From Pseudomonas sp. BSw22131 (lineage in GTDB: Bacteria; Pseudomonadota; Gammaproteobacteria; Pseudomonadales; Pseudomonadaceae), in assembly GCF_026810445.1 (NCBI RefSeq), contig NZ_CP113949.1, positions 3,286,001 through 3,350,000 on the forward strand: a DNA stretch of 64,000 nucleotides, read 5' to 3'. The notes beneath the pieces are model-generated. The model was given only the letters and a program-made list of their open reading frames with translations, had not been told where the DNA came from and did no database searches. Position 1 is the stretch's first letter. Each line of letters begins with the position of its first letter. Both the position numbers and the translations under genes were made by a program. Below are positions 48,168-55,991 of this stretch, piece after piece.

Positions 48168-48201
48168 AATATAGGAGTGACGAATGACAGATGCATGACA
48201 G
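48168..48201 (-). promoter_or_regulatory. Pho-box promoter of the tonB-phosphatase operon
   Basis: On the minus strand CTGTCAT-GCAT-CTGTCAT (48201-48184) matches the PhoB consensus repeats at all 14 positions with the exact 4-bp spacer. Ten bases later comes TATATT (48173-48168), a -10 differing from TATAAT at one position. This is the standard layout of a PhoB-activated promoter lacking a -35 box. The tonB start lies about 100 bp downstream. Phosphate-starvation induction is inferred. Confidence 0.88.
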
Positions 48202-48452
48202 ACAAGAATTATCATGTAAGCATTTTGTTACAATTTCATGGGCACCAACAGGCGTGACCTTATAAACGGTCATTGCGGGATTGAATCCGCAGTCAAAGGT
48301 AGCCTTTCGGGACTGGCAGCTATTGGCCGATTCTGTTGAAAAGTCGATTTTTCAGGAAACGTGACGCTGAGCTTGGCCTCTTCAAAGAACCTATTCACCA
48401 CTGTTAAGTGGCTTTTCGATCTTTCGTTGACCGTTGCTGCTGTGTCAGTGGG

Positions 48453-49252
48453 TTAATTTGAGGGTTTTTGCTTGAAACAGGCGTACCTATCCTGTGGCGG
48501 GTGGCCCTTGAGATGTAAGTTGGCCAGTCGGCGCAGGTTCTGTACCGCAGCCGCTAACGTGAATTCATCGGTCGCGCCACTCATCCCTCGTAGTCGCAAG
48601 CGATCCAGTTTCAAGATGCGCTTGAGGTGGGCGAACAACATTTCTACCTTCTTACGTTCGTGACGAGAGCGCACATATTCCGGCGTTTTCGCGATTCGCC
48701 GAGCCACATCGCGAGCCGCTTCATGAACACTGCGGGCGATCTTACGAACCTCAGTGTTCGGGCAGCACTTGGCTTTCATCGGACATGTCGCGCAGTCGGT
48801 TTGGCTGGATCGGAAGTTGATGGTGTTGGCTTTCGTTACGTGTGAGCGCAGGTTCTTGAAAGCTCGCCATTCGCTACGTAATGCCTTACCAGCAGGACAG
48901 CGATACTCCTCAGCGTCTTTGTTCCAGTGGAAGTCGCTGATCGAAAAACTGTCGTCCTTGCGCTCTGTTTTATCCCACAGCGGCACATGCGGCTCGATAT
49001 CTTTCTCTTCCACCATCCAGGCCAGCATCGGTGCTGTGCCGTAAGCGGTGTCGCCGACCAGCATGCGGATCATCAGCTCAGGATCAATCGAAGGACGCCC
49101 AATCGGGCTATAGAAGTCGGCGAGATAGTGGCGCAGGTCGCTCAGATCGAGACACCGATCAATGCTGCGCAGCAGATTATTTGTTGGGATGTGGTCTTCA
49201 AGGTTGAACGAGTAAAACAGCCGATCCTGCCCCTCGATAACTGTCCCATCAT
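48453..49252 (-). pseudogene. Damaged IS1182-family transposase
   Basis: Recognisable segments are RLFYSFNLEDHIPTNNLLRS, FYSPIGRPSIDPELMIRMLV, GDTAYGTAPMLAWMVEEKDI and the zinc-like CATCPMKAKCC. The native start at 49252 (MMGQLSRG) is shifted out of frame near 49238. An in-frame deletion joins IRMLV directly to GDTAYGT, removing the first catalytic part of the DDE core. The long open frame fused to unrelated N-terminal sequence is an artefact of the frameshift. Not active. Confidence 0.8.
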
Positions 49253-49342
49253 GCTGCGTATTCTCCCGCTGGCCGATGGATATATTTTGCCGCAAGCCAG
49301 ACAGGAGCGATACGAGCCAATCAAGAATGATCCGAATGGGCG

Positions 49343-49876
49343 TTAATTTTCGCAGGTATCGTTTCGTAGATCGTGCCACATATGCACTTTCGAAATGTAT
49401 TGCTGCCCTACTGCTACCGCCAAAGGTTCTATTCCAAATGGCTTGAATCCCATTCGCTCGTAGAGCCCTTGTGCACCTCGATTACCCTCGGTGACGGTGA
49501 GCTGAACGAGCAAAAGCTGAGACTGGGATTTCGCATAGGCCAGGACGCTGCGCAGCAGTTTATATCCGATGCCTTTCTCTCGATGAGCGAGTGGAACGTA
49601 CATTCCGAAGAGCGTGGATTTGTGGCTGGCCTTCTTTCTTCTTTCAACAGAAAGTCCAGCGACACCAAGCAAATCCTCACCCTCAAACGCAGCGAACACC
49701 AGATCGGCAGCATCAGATCCACTATTAAGCCTTTTCTCCCACCAGTCGATGGGTAAGGCTTCGCGCTCGCCGACATCGGAAGTAAAAGCATCGGGATGAA
49801 GGCGATAAGCCTCAAGCATTAGCGCTCGATACGACGAGGCATGATCCGGGGTCAGTCGTTTGATTATCGTGGTCAT
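49343..49876 (-). CDS. GNAT-family N-acetyltransferase (passenger)
   Basis: A 177-residue GCN5-type acetyltransferase. Acetyl-CoA motif A is visible as YVPLAHREKGIGYKLLRSVL, followed by LLLVQLTVTEGNRGAQGLYE and RMGFKPFGIEP (motif B). Substrate unknown; relatives acetylate small amines or protein N-termini. The ATG at 49876 starts MTTIIKRLTP; an alternative lies three codons upstream. It sits inside the inverted repeats of the IS1182-like element, so it may move with it. Confidence 0.85.
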   Translation of the reverse strand: MTTIIKRLTPDHASSYRALMLEAYRLHPDAFTSDVGEREALPIDWWEKRLNSGSDAADLVFAAFEGEDLLGVAGLSVERRKKASHKSTLFGMYVPLAHREKGIGYKLLRSVLAYAKSQSQLLLVQLTVTEGNRGAQGLYERMGFKPFGIEPLAVAVGQQYISKVHMWHDLRNDTCEN

Positions 49877-49982
49877 CGAAATCACATTTCATGGTCGTGC
49901 ACTGATTATGTCCTTTCTAGGCCCAAGGCGACACGGACGGAGATGCTTGAGTTTTTCAACAGAATCGGCCGATAGCTGCCAC

Positions 49983-50930
49983 TCAACTTGGAAACGGCAG
50001 TTGTGCTAGCAACTTCACAATGCTAGAGGCCAAGCATCCGTCCGGGTCTAGATCAGGATCGAATACCGTTACAGTCATTCCCTTACATAGAGGGTTGGCA
50101 ACGAATGATGCAATGATGATCAATAAGTCGTCAGGTGGAATGCCTGGAGAACCGGGCGAGTCCACAGCGGGCATTACAGTCTGATCCAGCACGTCTATGT
50201 CCAGGTGTATCCAATAGCCCTGGTCAGGCTTTCGAGCCAGCACTTCACTAATGCGTCCTATAACGGCCGTCGGACCTATCCTCAAGGCTTCGAAGACATC
50301 GACACGATTAATAGCCGTGCTATTTACATCGGGCCAGGCAAAGTCGTCGTCGCGGTTCTCGCGCTCACCCAGTTGGATGACATCGGCGTCAGCAACAAGC
50401 GGACCGGCAATGCCTGGCCATTCCGTTGCCAGTTGCTCACCACGACCAGTAGCCAGCGCCAGGTCCATGCCCGCAACCGCGCCTAGGCTCTGCGTCGGAT
50501 CGTAGTTACCCGGATGGCGGAAGTCGCTGTGTCCATCAATATGAATGAGGGAAATAGGGCCCGCTTCGCGGACTCCGGCTAACGCGCCCAGCAGAATTGA
50601 ACAATCACCCCCGATGACAAGCGCGAAGTCGCCTTGTCTACTGGCTTCACTCACCAGATTCGCCAAAGCAATATTGAACGAACGAATAGTATGGCCGTTA
50701 CGCAAACGTGTTCCTGGCTGCTCTTCCGTCGAGTATTTGGGCCGAGGTAAAGCCTTAAACTCGCGAGGGATGAGTGCTTGTAGCAGGCCCGCAGCAACCA
50801 GCGCAGCTGGAGCCCGCCACGTACCCGGTTCATGACCAGGCCTCAAGGGACTTAATCCAAGGTTCGATGGCGCAGCAATCACAAGCATGGGGTAAGGGTC
50901 AGCATTCAGCGTTCTTCCAACGGATTTCAT
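49983..50930 (-). CDS. Arginase/agmatinase-family protein with variant metal motif
   Basis: A 315-residue ureohydrolase-fold protein. The family's metal motifs appear as VIGGDCSILLG, HIDGHSDF and HLDIDVLDQTVMPAVDSPGS, with FDPDLDPDG near the end. Compared with true arginase, the first-motif His (GGDH) is Cys and DAHxD is DGHSD. Many arginase-family proteins of unproven substrate share such changes. It may hydrolyse a guanidino or amidino compound. Its stop codon lies two bases from the right repeat of the IS1182-like element, so its extreme C-terminus may have been altered by insertion. Confidence 0.82.
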   Translation of the reverse strand: MKSVGRTLNADPYPMLVIAAPSNLGLSPLRPGHEPGTWRAPAALVAAGLLQALIPREFKALPRPKYSTEEQPGTRLRNGHTIRSFNIALANLVSEASRQGDFALVIGGDCSILLGALAGVREAGPISLIHIDGHSDFRHPGNYDPTQSLGAVAGMDLALATGRGEQLATEWPGIAGPLVADADVIQLGERENRDDDFAWPDVNSTAINRVDVFEALRIGPTAVIGRISEVLARKPDQGYWIHLDIDVLDQTVMPAVDSPGSPGIPPDDLLIIIASFVANPLCKGMTVTVFDPDLDPDGCLASSIVKLLAQLPFPS

Positions 50931-51042
50931 CGGATGCTTTAGTTTGAGTATTTCTCAGGGTAGCACCCACCTTTTCGGTGCGAGTGGGAATACCCTGTGC
51001 CAGATTTCCTGGTGACGAAAACTGCTGCGACAGGCCGCTATC

Positions 51043-51228
51043 GGCCGATTCTGTTGAAAAGTCGATTTTCTCAAACTGCCATAATACTGATCAGTGAAAG
51101 TGTCTTTTTTATGCGCTGCCACGTGAAGTCTGAGTCCGAATACCTCTGCGCCGACTCTAGATTTCAATCTCACGCGCATACTTTTCTAACGTAAAAACCA
51201 CGCCGGACTTTTTCAACAGAATCGACCC
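51043..51228. mobile_element. MITE copy 1 (186 bp)
   Basis: Bounded by inverted repeats of the GATTCTGTTGAAAA type (left GGCCGATTCTG, right complement GGGTCGATTCTG), matching the ends of the IS1182-like element at 48315. It has no coding capacity. The interior, read on the minus strand, is homologous to the element at 53607 in opposite orientation (shared AGAAAAGTAYGCGC then TGAGATTGAAATCT). Confidence 0.8.
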
Positions 51229-51355
51229 AAAGCTGACATTTACTGTAGCTGAAGTTGACCGACCATGAACCCGTATTGCAGCATGGAATTGACGTGTGGC
51301 AGCGCTGTGCGGCCAATCTGCAAGCGCTACCTTCGCACTTAACCGGAAGAAGCTC

Positions 51356-51742
51356 ATGATCATGGTCTTGCCGAAGATCGAACTCAAGGAACTGTCGGTG
51401 AAAGCGGAATCAGACGGTTTGACGCTGAGTGATCTTGTCCCCATTTGCGAAATGTTCGACGTTGCACCGCATGATGTGCTTAACGAGCTGTCCGTCGCGG
51501 TTGCGGAAGGCTATCTACAAGGATCTCTGCTCTATGACTTTTGCGACGGCGTTATGAATGGGATCATAAATGCCGTGGTTGAAGTAGGCATGACTAACGA
51601 CATGCCTCAGCCCGCTTTCTCGCTTTACCAAGCATTCGATCAAGGCGAATGGTTCCGCAGTAACGACCCCCTGGAGACTGACCCCAGTGAGAAATACACG
51701 AAGCCGGTGGTCGAGGAAATAATGCGTACCCTTAGAGACTAG
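51356..51742 (+). CDS. Hypothetical 128-residue protein
   Basis: Starts MIMVLPKIELKELSVKAESD; a second ATG two codons on is possible. It is acidic and soluble, with a helical middle (DVLNELSVAVAEGYLQGSLL) and a GVMNGIINAVVEVGM segment. No family recognised. The upstream sequence has only a weak AAGAAGCTC ribosome site. It lies between the two MITE copies, beside the aldo-keto reductase gene. Confidence 0.6.
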   Translation: MIMVLPKIELKELSVKAESDGLTLSDLVPICEMFDVAPHDVLNELSVAVAEGYLQGSLLYDFCDGVMNGIINAVVEVGMTNDMPQPAFSLYQAFDQGEWFRSNDPLETDPSEKYTKPVVEEIMRTLRD

Positions 51743-51998
51743 CTTTCACAGATCGAGAGGTTTTCGCTTTTGTGCTGGACGGTAGTGGATCGAATTCCGC
51801 TTTTGGCCGTTAAAGGCCGGTCGCCGTGCGAGATCAGTATGCGATGTCCCGCCCCGTGAGCGACTTGGCCCGGCACTACTAATAAAGTCATATGGTCAGA
51901 CGTATGGGACTGGCGACGGGGTATGACCGTCGCTCTCTTTCAGGCATCGCTAACCTGGTCAGCAGCTGTACTGACCGTTTCCACCGTTGGCATCCGGG

Positions 51999-52865
51999 TT
52001 AGTCCGCGATTGCATTCAGCTCTGCCAGCACCTCATCTCGCAGATGAAGATCGGCCACAGCGAGGTTTTCGCGCAAGTGGGCTAATGACGAAGTCCCCGG
52101 AATCAATAGAATATTGGGTGAACGACGCAGTAGCCATGCCAGCGCTAACTGCTTCGGCGTAACTCCGAGTCGTTGCGCAGCGCTAGACAGTGCGGAGGAC
52201 TGGATCGGGGTGAAACCGCCCAGAGGGAAGAACGGCACGTAAGCAATGCCATCCAGAGCCAACTCGTCGATCATGGCGTTGTCGTGCTGATGAGCGATGT
52301 TGTATAAGTTCTGCACGCAGACGACATCAACGATTTTTCGCGCCTCGGCCACTTGGGTCGGTGTGACGTTGCTAATCCCGATATGGCGGACGAGGCCTTG
52401 CTGTTGCAGCTCCGCCACAGCAGTCAGTGAAGCTTCGATTGATCCTTCGCCGGGTCCCATTGCGTTGTGCATCGCCCGAAAATTGACGACATCCAGAACT
52501 TCCAGGCCCAGATTGCGCAGATTGTCTTGCACTGCCTGGGTCAGCTCTGCTTTTGAACCGGCCGCGAGCCAGGCGCCATCGTCCCCGCGCCGGGCGCCGA
52601 TCTTGGTTACGATTGTCAGATCGTCCTGATAGGGATGCAGGGCCTCTCGGATAATCTGATTGGTTATGTGCGGTCCGTAGAAGTCGCTGGTGTCTATGTG
52701 GTTCACACCCGATTCAACGGCCTCGCGCAGTACTGCCAGCGCCGCATTACGATCCTTGGGCGGGCCGAACACGCCCGGACCGGCCAATTGCATTGCGCCG
52801 TAGCCCAAACGCTTGATTTTGCGGTCGCCAAGAATGAAAGTGCCGCTTTTATCTAACCCAGCCAT
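51999..52865 (-). CDS. Aldo/keto reductase
   Basis: A 288-residue NADPH-dependent oxidoreductase of the AKR TIM-barrel family. It shows NHIDTSDFYG with the catalytic Asp and Tyr, IVTKIG with the catalytic Lys, VVNFRAMHN near the usual His, RHIGISNVTPTQVAEA, and the C-terminal coenzyme loop LIPGTSSLAHLRENLAVADL. Substrate unknown. It is transcribed divergently from a TetR regulator across a ~70-bp gap containing a 14-bp palindrome, a typical repressor-controlled detoxification pair. GTG 52880 is an alternative start. Confidence 0.88.
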   Translation of the reverse strand: MAGLDKSGTFILGDRKIKRLGYGAMQLAGPGVFGPPKDRNAALAVLREAVESGVNHIDTSDFYGPHITNQIIREALHPYQDDLTIVTKIGARRGDDGAWLAAGSKAELTQAVQDNLRNLGLEVLDVVNFRAMHNAMGPGEGSIEASLTAVAELQQQGLVRHIGISNVTPTQVAEARKIVDVVCVQNLYNIAHQHDNAMIDELALDGIAYVPFFPLGGFTPIQSSALSSAAQRLGVTPKQLALAWLLRRSPNILLIPGTSSLAHLRENLAVADLHLRDEVLAELNAIAD

Positions 52866-52903
52866 ATCGATTGTTCTCACTTCATTTGAGGAGAGCTATG
52901 ATA

Positions 52904-52917
52904 TGAAGGATCCTTCA
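52904..52917. promoter_or_regulatory. Palindrome between AKR and TetR genes
   Basis: TGAAGGATCCTTCA is a perfect 14-bp palindrome, 20 bp before the TetR start and 39 bp before the AKR start. It is the best candidate operator for the divergently encoded TetR repressor. Confidence 0.6.
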
Positions 52918-52937
52918 GGTTTTAGAATTCGCATTCC

Positions 52938-53570
52938 ATGAACAACCTAAAAGCGTCTTTAAAGCCAAGAAAATCAGCGGTTCAGGCCCGATCCACGGCG
53001 ACCGTTGACGCTCTTCACACGGCAACCCTTCAGGTTTTGACCCAGCATGGTCTTGTCCGCTGCACGACGACCCGCGTCGCCGAGCGTGCTGGAATGTCCG
53101 TGGGCAGTGTCTATCAGTACTATCCAAACCGCGATGCGTTGCTTGCTGCGGTTCTTGAAAAGCACTTGCTGGAAGTCGCCGAAACGGTGGAGCGGACTTG
53201 CGAACAATGCCGGGGCAAGCCGGTTGCCGAGATGGCATCGGAGCTAGTTTCGGCATTCCTGGCTGTCAAACTGCGTAATCCAGCAATGTCCAAGGCGCTT
53301 TACGCGATTGCTGCGGAGCGGGGTGGAGCTGAATTGGTCGCGCGTATCAACATCCGAATGGTGACAGCCACTGCTGCCATGTTGGTGAGCGCACCGGACG
53401 CAGATTTTGAAGACCCGACATTGATCGCCACTGTTTCGCTCACCGCTCTCACCGGACCGGTGCGAGCTCTGCTCGAAGGCTACGCGACACCGCTTTTCGA
53501 AAGCTGTCTCGAACAGCAGGCAACACTACTTTTGACGGCTTACCTTGGGATGTACCGCAGACCCGCATAG
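52938..53570 (+). CDS. TetR-family transcriptional regulator
   Basis: A 210-residue repressor with an N-terminal TetR HTH (HGLVRCTTTRVAERAGMSVG then SVYQYYPNRDALL) and a helical effector-binding domain. It probably represses the divergent aldo-keto reductase gene, and itself, through the palindrome at 52904-52917, being relieved by a small hydrophobic or electrophilic compound. The ATG at 52938 begins MNNLKASLKPRKSAVQARST. The effector cannot be deduced. Confidence 0.87.
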   Translation: MNNLKASLKPRKSAVQARSTATVDALHTATLQVLTQHGLVRCTTTRVAERAGMSVGSVYQYYPNRDALLAAVLEKHLLEVAETVERTCEQCRGKPVAEMASELVSAFLAVKLRNPAMSKALYAIAAERGGAELVARINIRMVTATAAMLVSAPDADFEDPTLIATVSLTALTGPVRALLEGYATPLFESCLEQQATLLLTAYLGMYRRPA

Positions 53571-53606
53571 GTTCCTCTTAAAGATTGCGTGCAAGTGTCT
53601 GCTTCT

Positions 53607-53793
53607 GGCCGATTCTGTTGAAAAAGTCGGCTTCGAATTCCACGGCAGAAAAGTACGCGCCTGAGATTGAAATCTGAGTTTTGCGCAGAAGGTTCAGGAA
53701 TCGGATTTCACGTTGCAGCATGCAAAAGAGATGGTTTCATCCATCAATAGTCGATCGTTTTGGGCAAGCCGACTTTTTCAACAGAATCGACCC
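53607..53793. mobile_element. MITE copy 2 (187 bp)
   Basis: Same family as 51043-51228 but inverted. Terminal repeats read GGCCGATTCTGTTGAAAAAG at the left, and on the complement of the right end GGGTCGATTCTGTTGAAAAA. It is non-coding and ~187 bp. The pair brackets 2.4 kb holding a hypothetical gene, the aldo-keto reductase and the TetR gene. Confidence 0.8.
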
Positions 53794-53994
53794 ATAACGG
53801 ACGTTGGTGTCTATTCCTGAAACAGGGGTGATCCTTATTCAGGACTAGACAATGGGTAAAAATAAAGTTTTCCCCTTTTTCCAGTTCCCTTTTTTCACTA
53901 GATGATTTGAGCCAATCGAAGCGCCACCGTCGGGCTGGCAGTTCCGGCGATTGCAGACTGGCCGCGCTGAAGGGTCGGCGCCCAAAGTGCAGAG

Positions 53995-54124
53995 AGCCCG
54001 CCGCGTGCGGGCTTTCTGCTTTCACGACATCCTTTTCACCTGGTATTCACAGGGCCGAGTGCAAAATCACTCTACTCCTTTGAAGAATTCCCTTTAGGCC
54101 CGCACATAAGCGGGCCTTTTTTTT
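53995..54124 (+). terminator. Two consecutive terminators with no gene upstream
   Basis: AGCCCGC/GCGGGCT (53995-54013) and GGCCCGC/GCGGGCC plus eight T (54097-54124) point rightward, yet no gene lies between the MITE and them. They may be leftovers of a lost gene or mark a small RNA. The rest of 53794-54241 shows nothing else. Confidence 0.6.
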
Positions 54125-54241
54125 GCCCGTGGCTATGCTTTCCTTGCCCTCTACTGGAGACCAACCAATGCGTCCCTCGGATACTCCCTAAGGCCGAATC
54201 AACAGATAACCCGCCCTAGCGCCGGGCTTCTTATATCTGGT

Positions 54242-54463
54242 CTACCCCGGCCCGCCCATACAACGTGCAGTACTGCAAAGCAATGCTCCGGCGTGCTTCA
54301 CAAGCCCTCTCCACTCATCACTTGTGATGATGTCGGCTCGCTCCATGGCGTCAGCCCGTCTCAGCAATTCGAAGTATTTAACCTCTGCGTCTATTCGACT
54401 TCCAGCCAGTACAGAAAGCTCGCGCCAGGCTGTCAGGTTCAGTTCTCGCTGTGCATCTTTCAT
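54242..54463 (-). CDS. Hypothetical 73-residue protein
   Basis: Starts MKDAQRELNLTAWRELSVLA and is helical throughout, ending CSTARCMGGPG. AAGGAGGTCTCG before the ATG at 54463 is a near-perfect ribosome site, so expression is likely. It is unlike any family I know. It lies near the right end of the island, 113 bp downstream of another hypothetical gene on the same strand; small genes of this sort are often phage-derived. Confidence 0.55.
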   Translation of the reverse strand: MKDAQRELNLTAWRELSVLAGSRIDAEVKYFELLRRADAMERADIITSDEWRGLVKHAGALLCSTARCMGGPG

Positions 54464-54576
54464 CGAGACCTCCTTATTGGTGGCATACGTGAGTATGGGC
54501 CTGCTTGCGGAGTGCGTCAGGACAATTGGGCCTGGAGTGACCAATGGTGGGTGTACGCCACAAAACACATAATTGG

Positions 54577-54957
54577 TTACCCGGCGTACCGACCGAACTT
54601 TTCACGCCAGTTACCTGGAATGAAATCAGCATGCTTGTTGTACCGACCCAGCACGCACACTTTGATCTTTCGATCCTGTTCACCTGATATAGTCCCGTCG
54701 ACCAGCCCCTGAGCCAGAACGCCCAGATACTTGGAAACCGCGTCTTGGGTGTCGCTCTTTCTCTTCCCTACACACGCTTGCAGAGCTGGCCCGATGGATG
54801 GCGTTTTCGAGTGAACGCGTTTGCAGATTTGCATAGGATTTTTTGTGACGAACCGACTGGAAATGTCACAAATGGCTTGTGGGCAGCCAAATGTTTCCTG
54901 CGGCTTCAACATCTGGCCTGAGCCAAATTGTTTTACGAACTCGGTCATGACGGACAC
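54577..54957 (-). CDS. Hypothetical protein near island end
   Basis: Up to 126 residues (MSVMTEFVKQFGSGQMLKPQ...), with several cysteines (CPQAIC, ICKRV, QACVGK, VCVLG) and a basic C-terminus (NWREKFGRYAG). The start is uncertain: no strong ribosome site is seen and internal ATGs exist. It could be a truncated gene. No family recognised. Confidence 0.4.
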   Translation of the reverse strand: MSVMTEFVKQFGSGQMLKPQETFGCPQAICDISSRFVTKNPMQICKRVHSKTPSIGPALQACVGKRKSDTQDAVSKYLGVLAQGLVDGTISGEQDRKIKVCVLGRYNKHADFIPGNWREKFGRYAG

Positions 54958-55120
54958 ATCGGCACCGGCAAAGCGGTTGATAGACTGCCATTCATCCCCT
55001 ACCGCGAAAATCTCGTCTGCCTAGCCCCAACAAGCACGCGCAGCCAGCAGTATTTTGAAATTAACGTGAAGTGCCCGCCAGGCGATGTGACCTATATGAG
55101 CCCTACCCCGCGCAACAAAT

Positions 55121-55208
55121 CGCAGACACAAAAAAGCCGGTTGAGATAACCGGCTTAACTGTCTGATGTTACTCAGGAATAAATGGTCGGGACGGAGTGA
55201 TTCGAACA
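55121..55208. repeat. Island right end: direct repeat overlapping tRNA-Pro
   Basis: Counterpart of 38916-39003, offset by exactly 16,205 bp. It contains the tRNA-Pro terminator and the 3' 25 bp of the intact tRNA gene. The intact tRNA marks this as the chromosomal side of the integration site. Confidence 0.88.
55130..55156 (-). terminator. tRNA-Pro terminator
   Basis: AAGCCGGTT/AACCGGCTT stem with a five-base loop, followed on the minus strand by seven T residues, 28 bp beyond the tRNA 3' end. The same hairpin is duplicated at the island's left end. Confidence 0.85.
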
Positions 55209-55260
55209 CTCGACCCCTTGCACCCCATGCAAGTGCGCTACCGGGCTGCGCTACGCCCCG
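55184..55260 (-). tRNA. tRNA-Pro (anticodon GGG)
   Basis: A 77-nt gene including encoded CCA. The acceptor CGGGGCG pairs with CGTCCCG (one G-U). The anticodon stem CTTGC/GCAAG encloses the loop ATGGGGT, giving anticodon GGG. The T arm carries GTTCGAATC. Its 3' 25 bases are duplicated at 38979-39003, so it is the integration target of the island. Confidence 0.95.
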
Positions 55261-55348
55261 ACTAAGGCGTGTATCAGTTTCCATAACCGCGAAAACTTCG
55301 AGGAATATACCCTAAGCTTTTGAATTGTGGAAGTATCTGGGGAATTTT

Positions 55349-55705
55349 CTACTTGCTCAGCACCACAAGAACATCTTCAAGCTCGGTAATCATCTGACGG
55401 AACAACACTTTGTACTGTTGGGTATCGTCCTTTTCTTCCCCGCTGGACATACGCAATCGCGCACCGCCAATGGTGAAGCCCTGCTCATACAGCAAACCGC
55501 GGATTTGCCGAATCATCAACACGTCTTCGCGCTGATAATAGCGGCGATTTCCGCGGCGCTTCACGGGGTTGAGTTGAGGGAATTCCTGCTCCCAATAACG
55601 CAAAACGTGCGGTTTTACCGCGCAGAGCTCGCTTACTTCACCGATGGTGAAGTAGCGTTTGCCTGGAATGGGCGGTAGCTCGTCGTTATGACTTGGTTCC
55701 AGCAT
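55349..55705 (-). CDS. MerR-family regulator downstream of ihfA
   Basis: A 118-residue MerR-type protein with the N-terminal winged [23 protein letters not shown] followed by [21 protein letters not shown] short dimerisation helix follows ([19 protein letters not shown]), and there are no metal-binding cysteines in a C-terminal loop. A MerR gene at this position after ihfA is widespread in Pseudomonas and relatives; its target is unknown to me. The start at 55705 overlaps the ihfA 3' end by 20 bp, so the two are co-transcribed. Confidence 0.88.
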   Translation of the reverse strand: MLEPSHNDELPPIPGKRYFTIGEVSELCAVKPHVLRYWEQEFPQLNPVKRRGNRRYYQREDVLMIRQIRGLLYEQGFTIGGARLRMSSGEEKDDTQQYKVLFRQMITELEDVLVVLSK

Positions 55706-55988
55706 AAGCCTCAACTCGGGCCTTCAGTTTCTGCCCTGGGCGAAAGGTGACCACACGGCGAGCGGTAATCGGAATTTCTTCCCCTGTCTTTGGGTTCCGA
55801 CCCGGTCGCTGGCGCTTGTCTCGCAAGTCAAAATTACCGAATCCCGACAGTTTGACTTGCTCGTTATCTTCCAGAGCGTGCCTGATTTCCTCAAAGAACA
55901 GCTCAACCAGTTCCTTGGCTTCTCGTTTGTTCAGGCCTAGCTCTTCGTACAGACGTTCGGCCATCTCAGCTTTCGTCAGAGCCCCCAT
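55686..55988 (-). CDS. ihfA: Integration host factor subunit alpha
   Basis: A 100-residue DNA-bending protein of the HU/IHF family. It starts [20 protein letters not shown], contains [20 protein letters not shown] with the DNA-intercalating [11 protein letters not shown] arm, and ends [11 protein letters not shown]. It pairs with IhfB to bend DNA in transcription, recombination and replication. It follows pheT by three bases, the conserved pheST-ihfA arrangement. Confidence 0.97.
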   Translation of the reverse strand: MGALTKAEMAERLYEELGLNKREAKELVELFFEEIRHALEDNEQVKLSGFGNFDLRDKRQRPGRNPKTGEEIPITARRVVTFRPGQKLKARVEAYAGTKS

Positions 55989-55991
55989 ACG

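Larger units (their letters stand above)
48315..49980. mobile_element. IS1182-like element with GNAT passenger gene
   Basis: A 1,666-bp unit bounded by 28-bp inverted repeats (27 of 28 positions match), each starting GGCAGCTAT and containing GGCCGATTCTGTTGAAAA. It holds a damaged IS1182-family transposase and, between that gene's 5' end and the right repeat, an intact acetyltransferase gene. ACT occurs immediately outside both ends, possibly a short target duplication. It lies between the tonB promoter and the arginase-family gene. Confidence 0.75.

Noticed and set aside
48453..49379. 308-residue frame as an intact transposase
   Set aside because: The first ~50 residues are out-of-frame upstream sequence, and the IS1182 core has an internal deletion.
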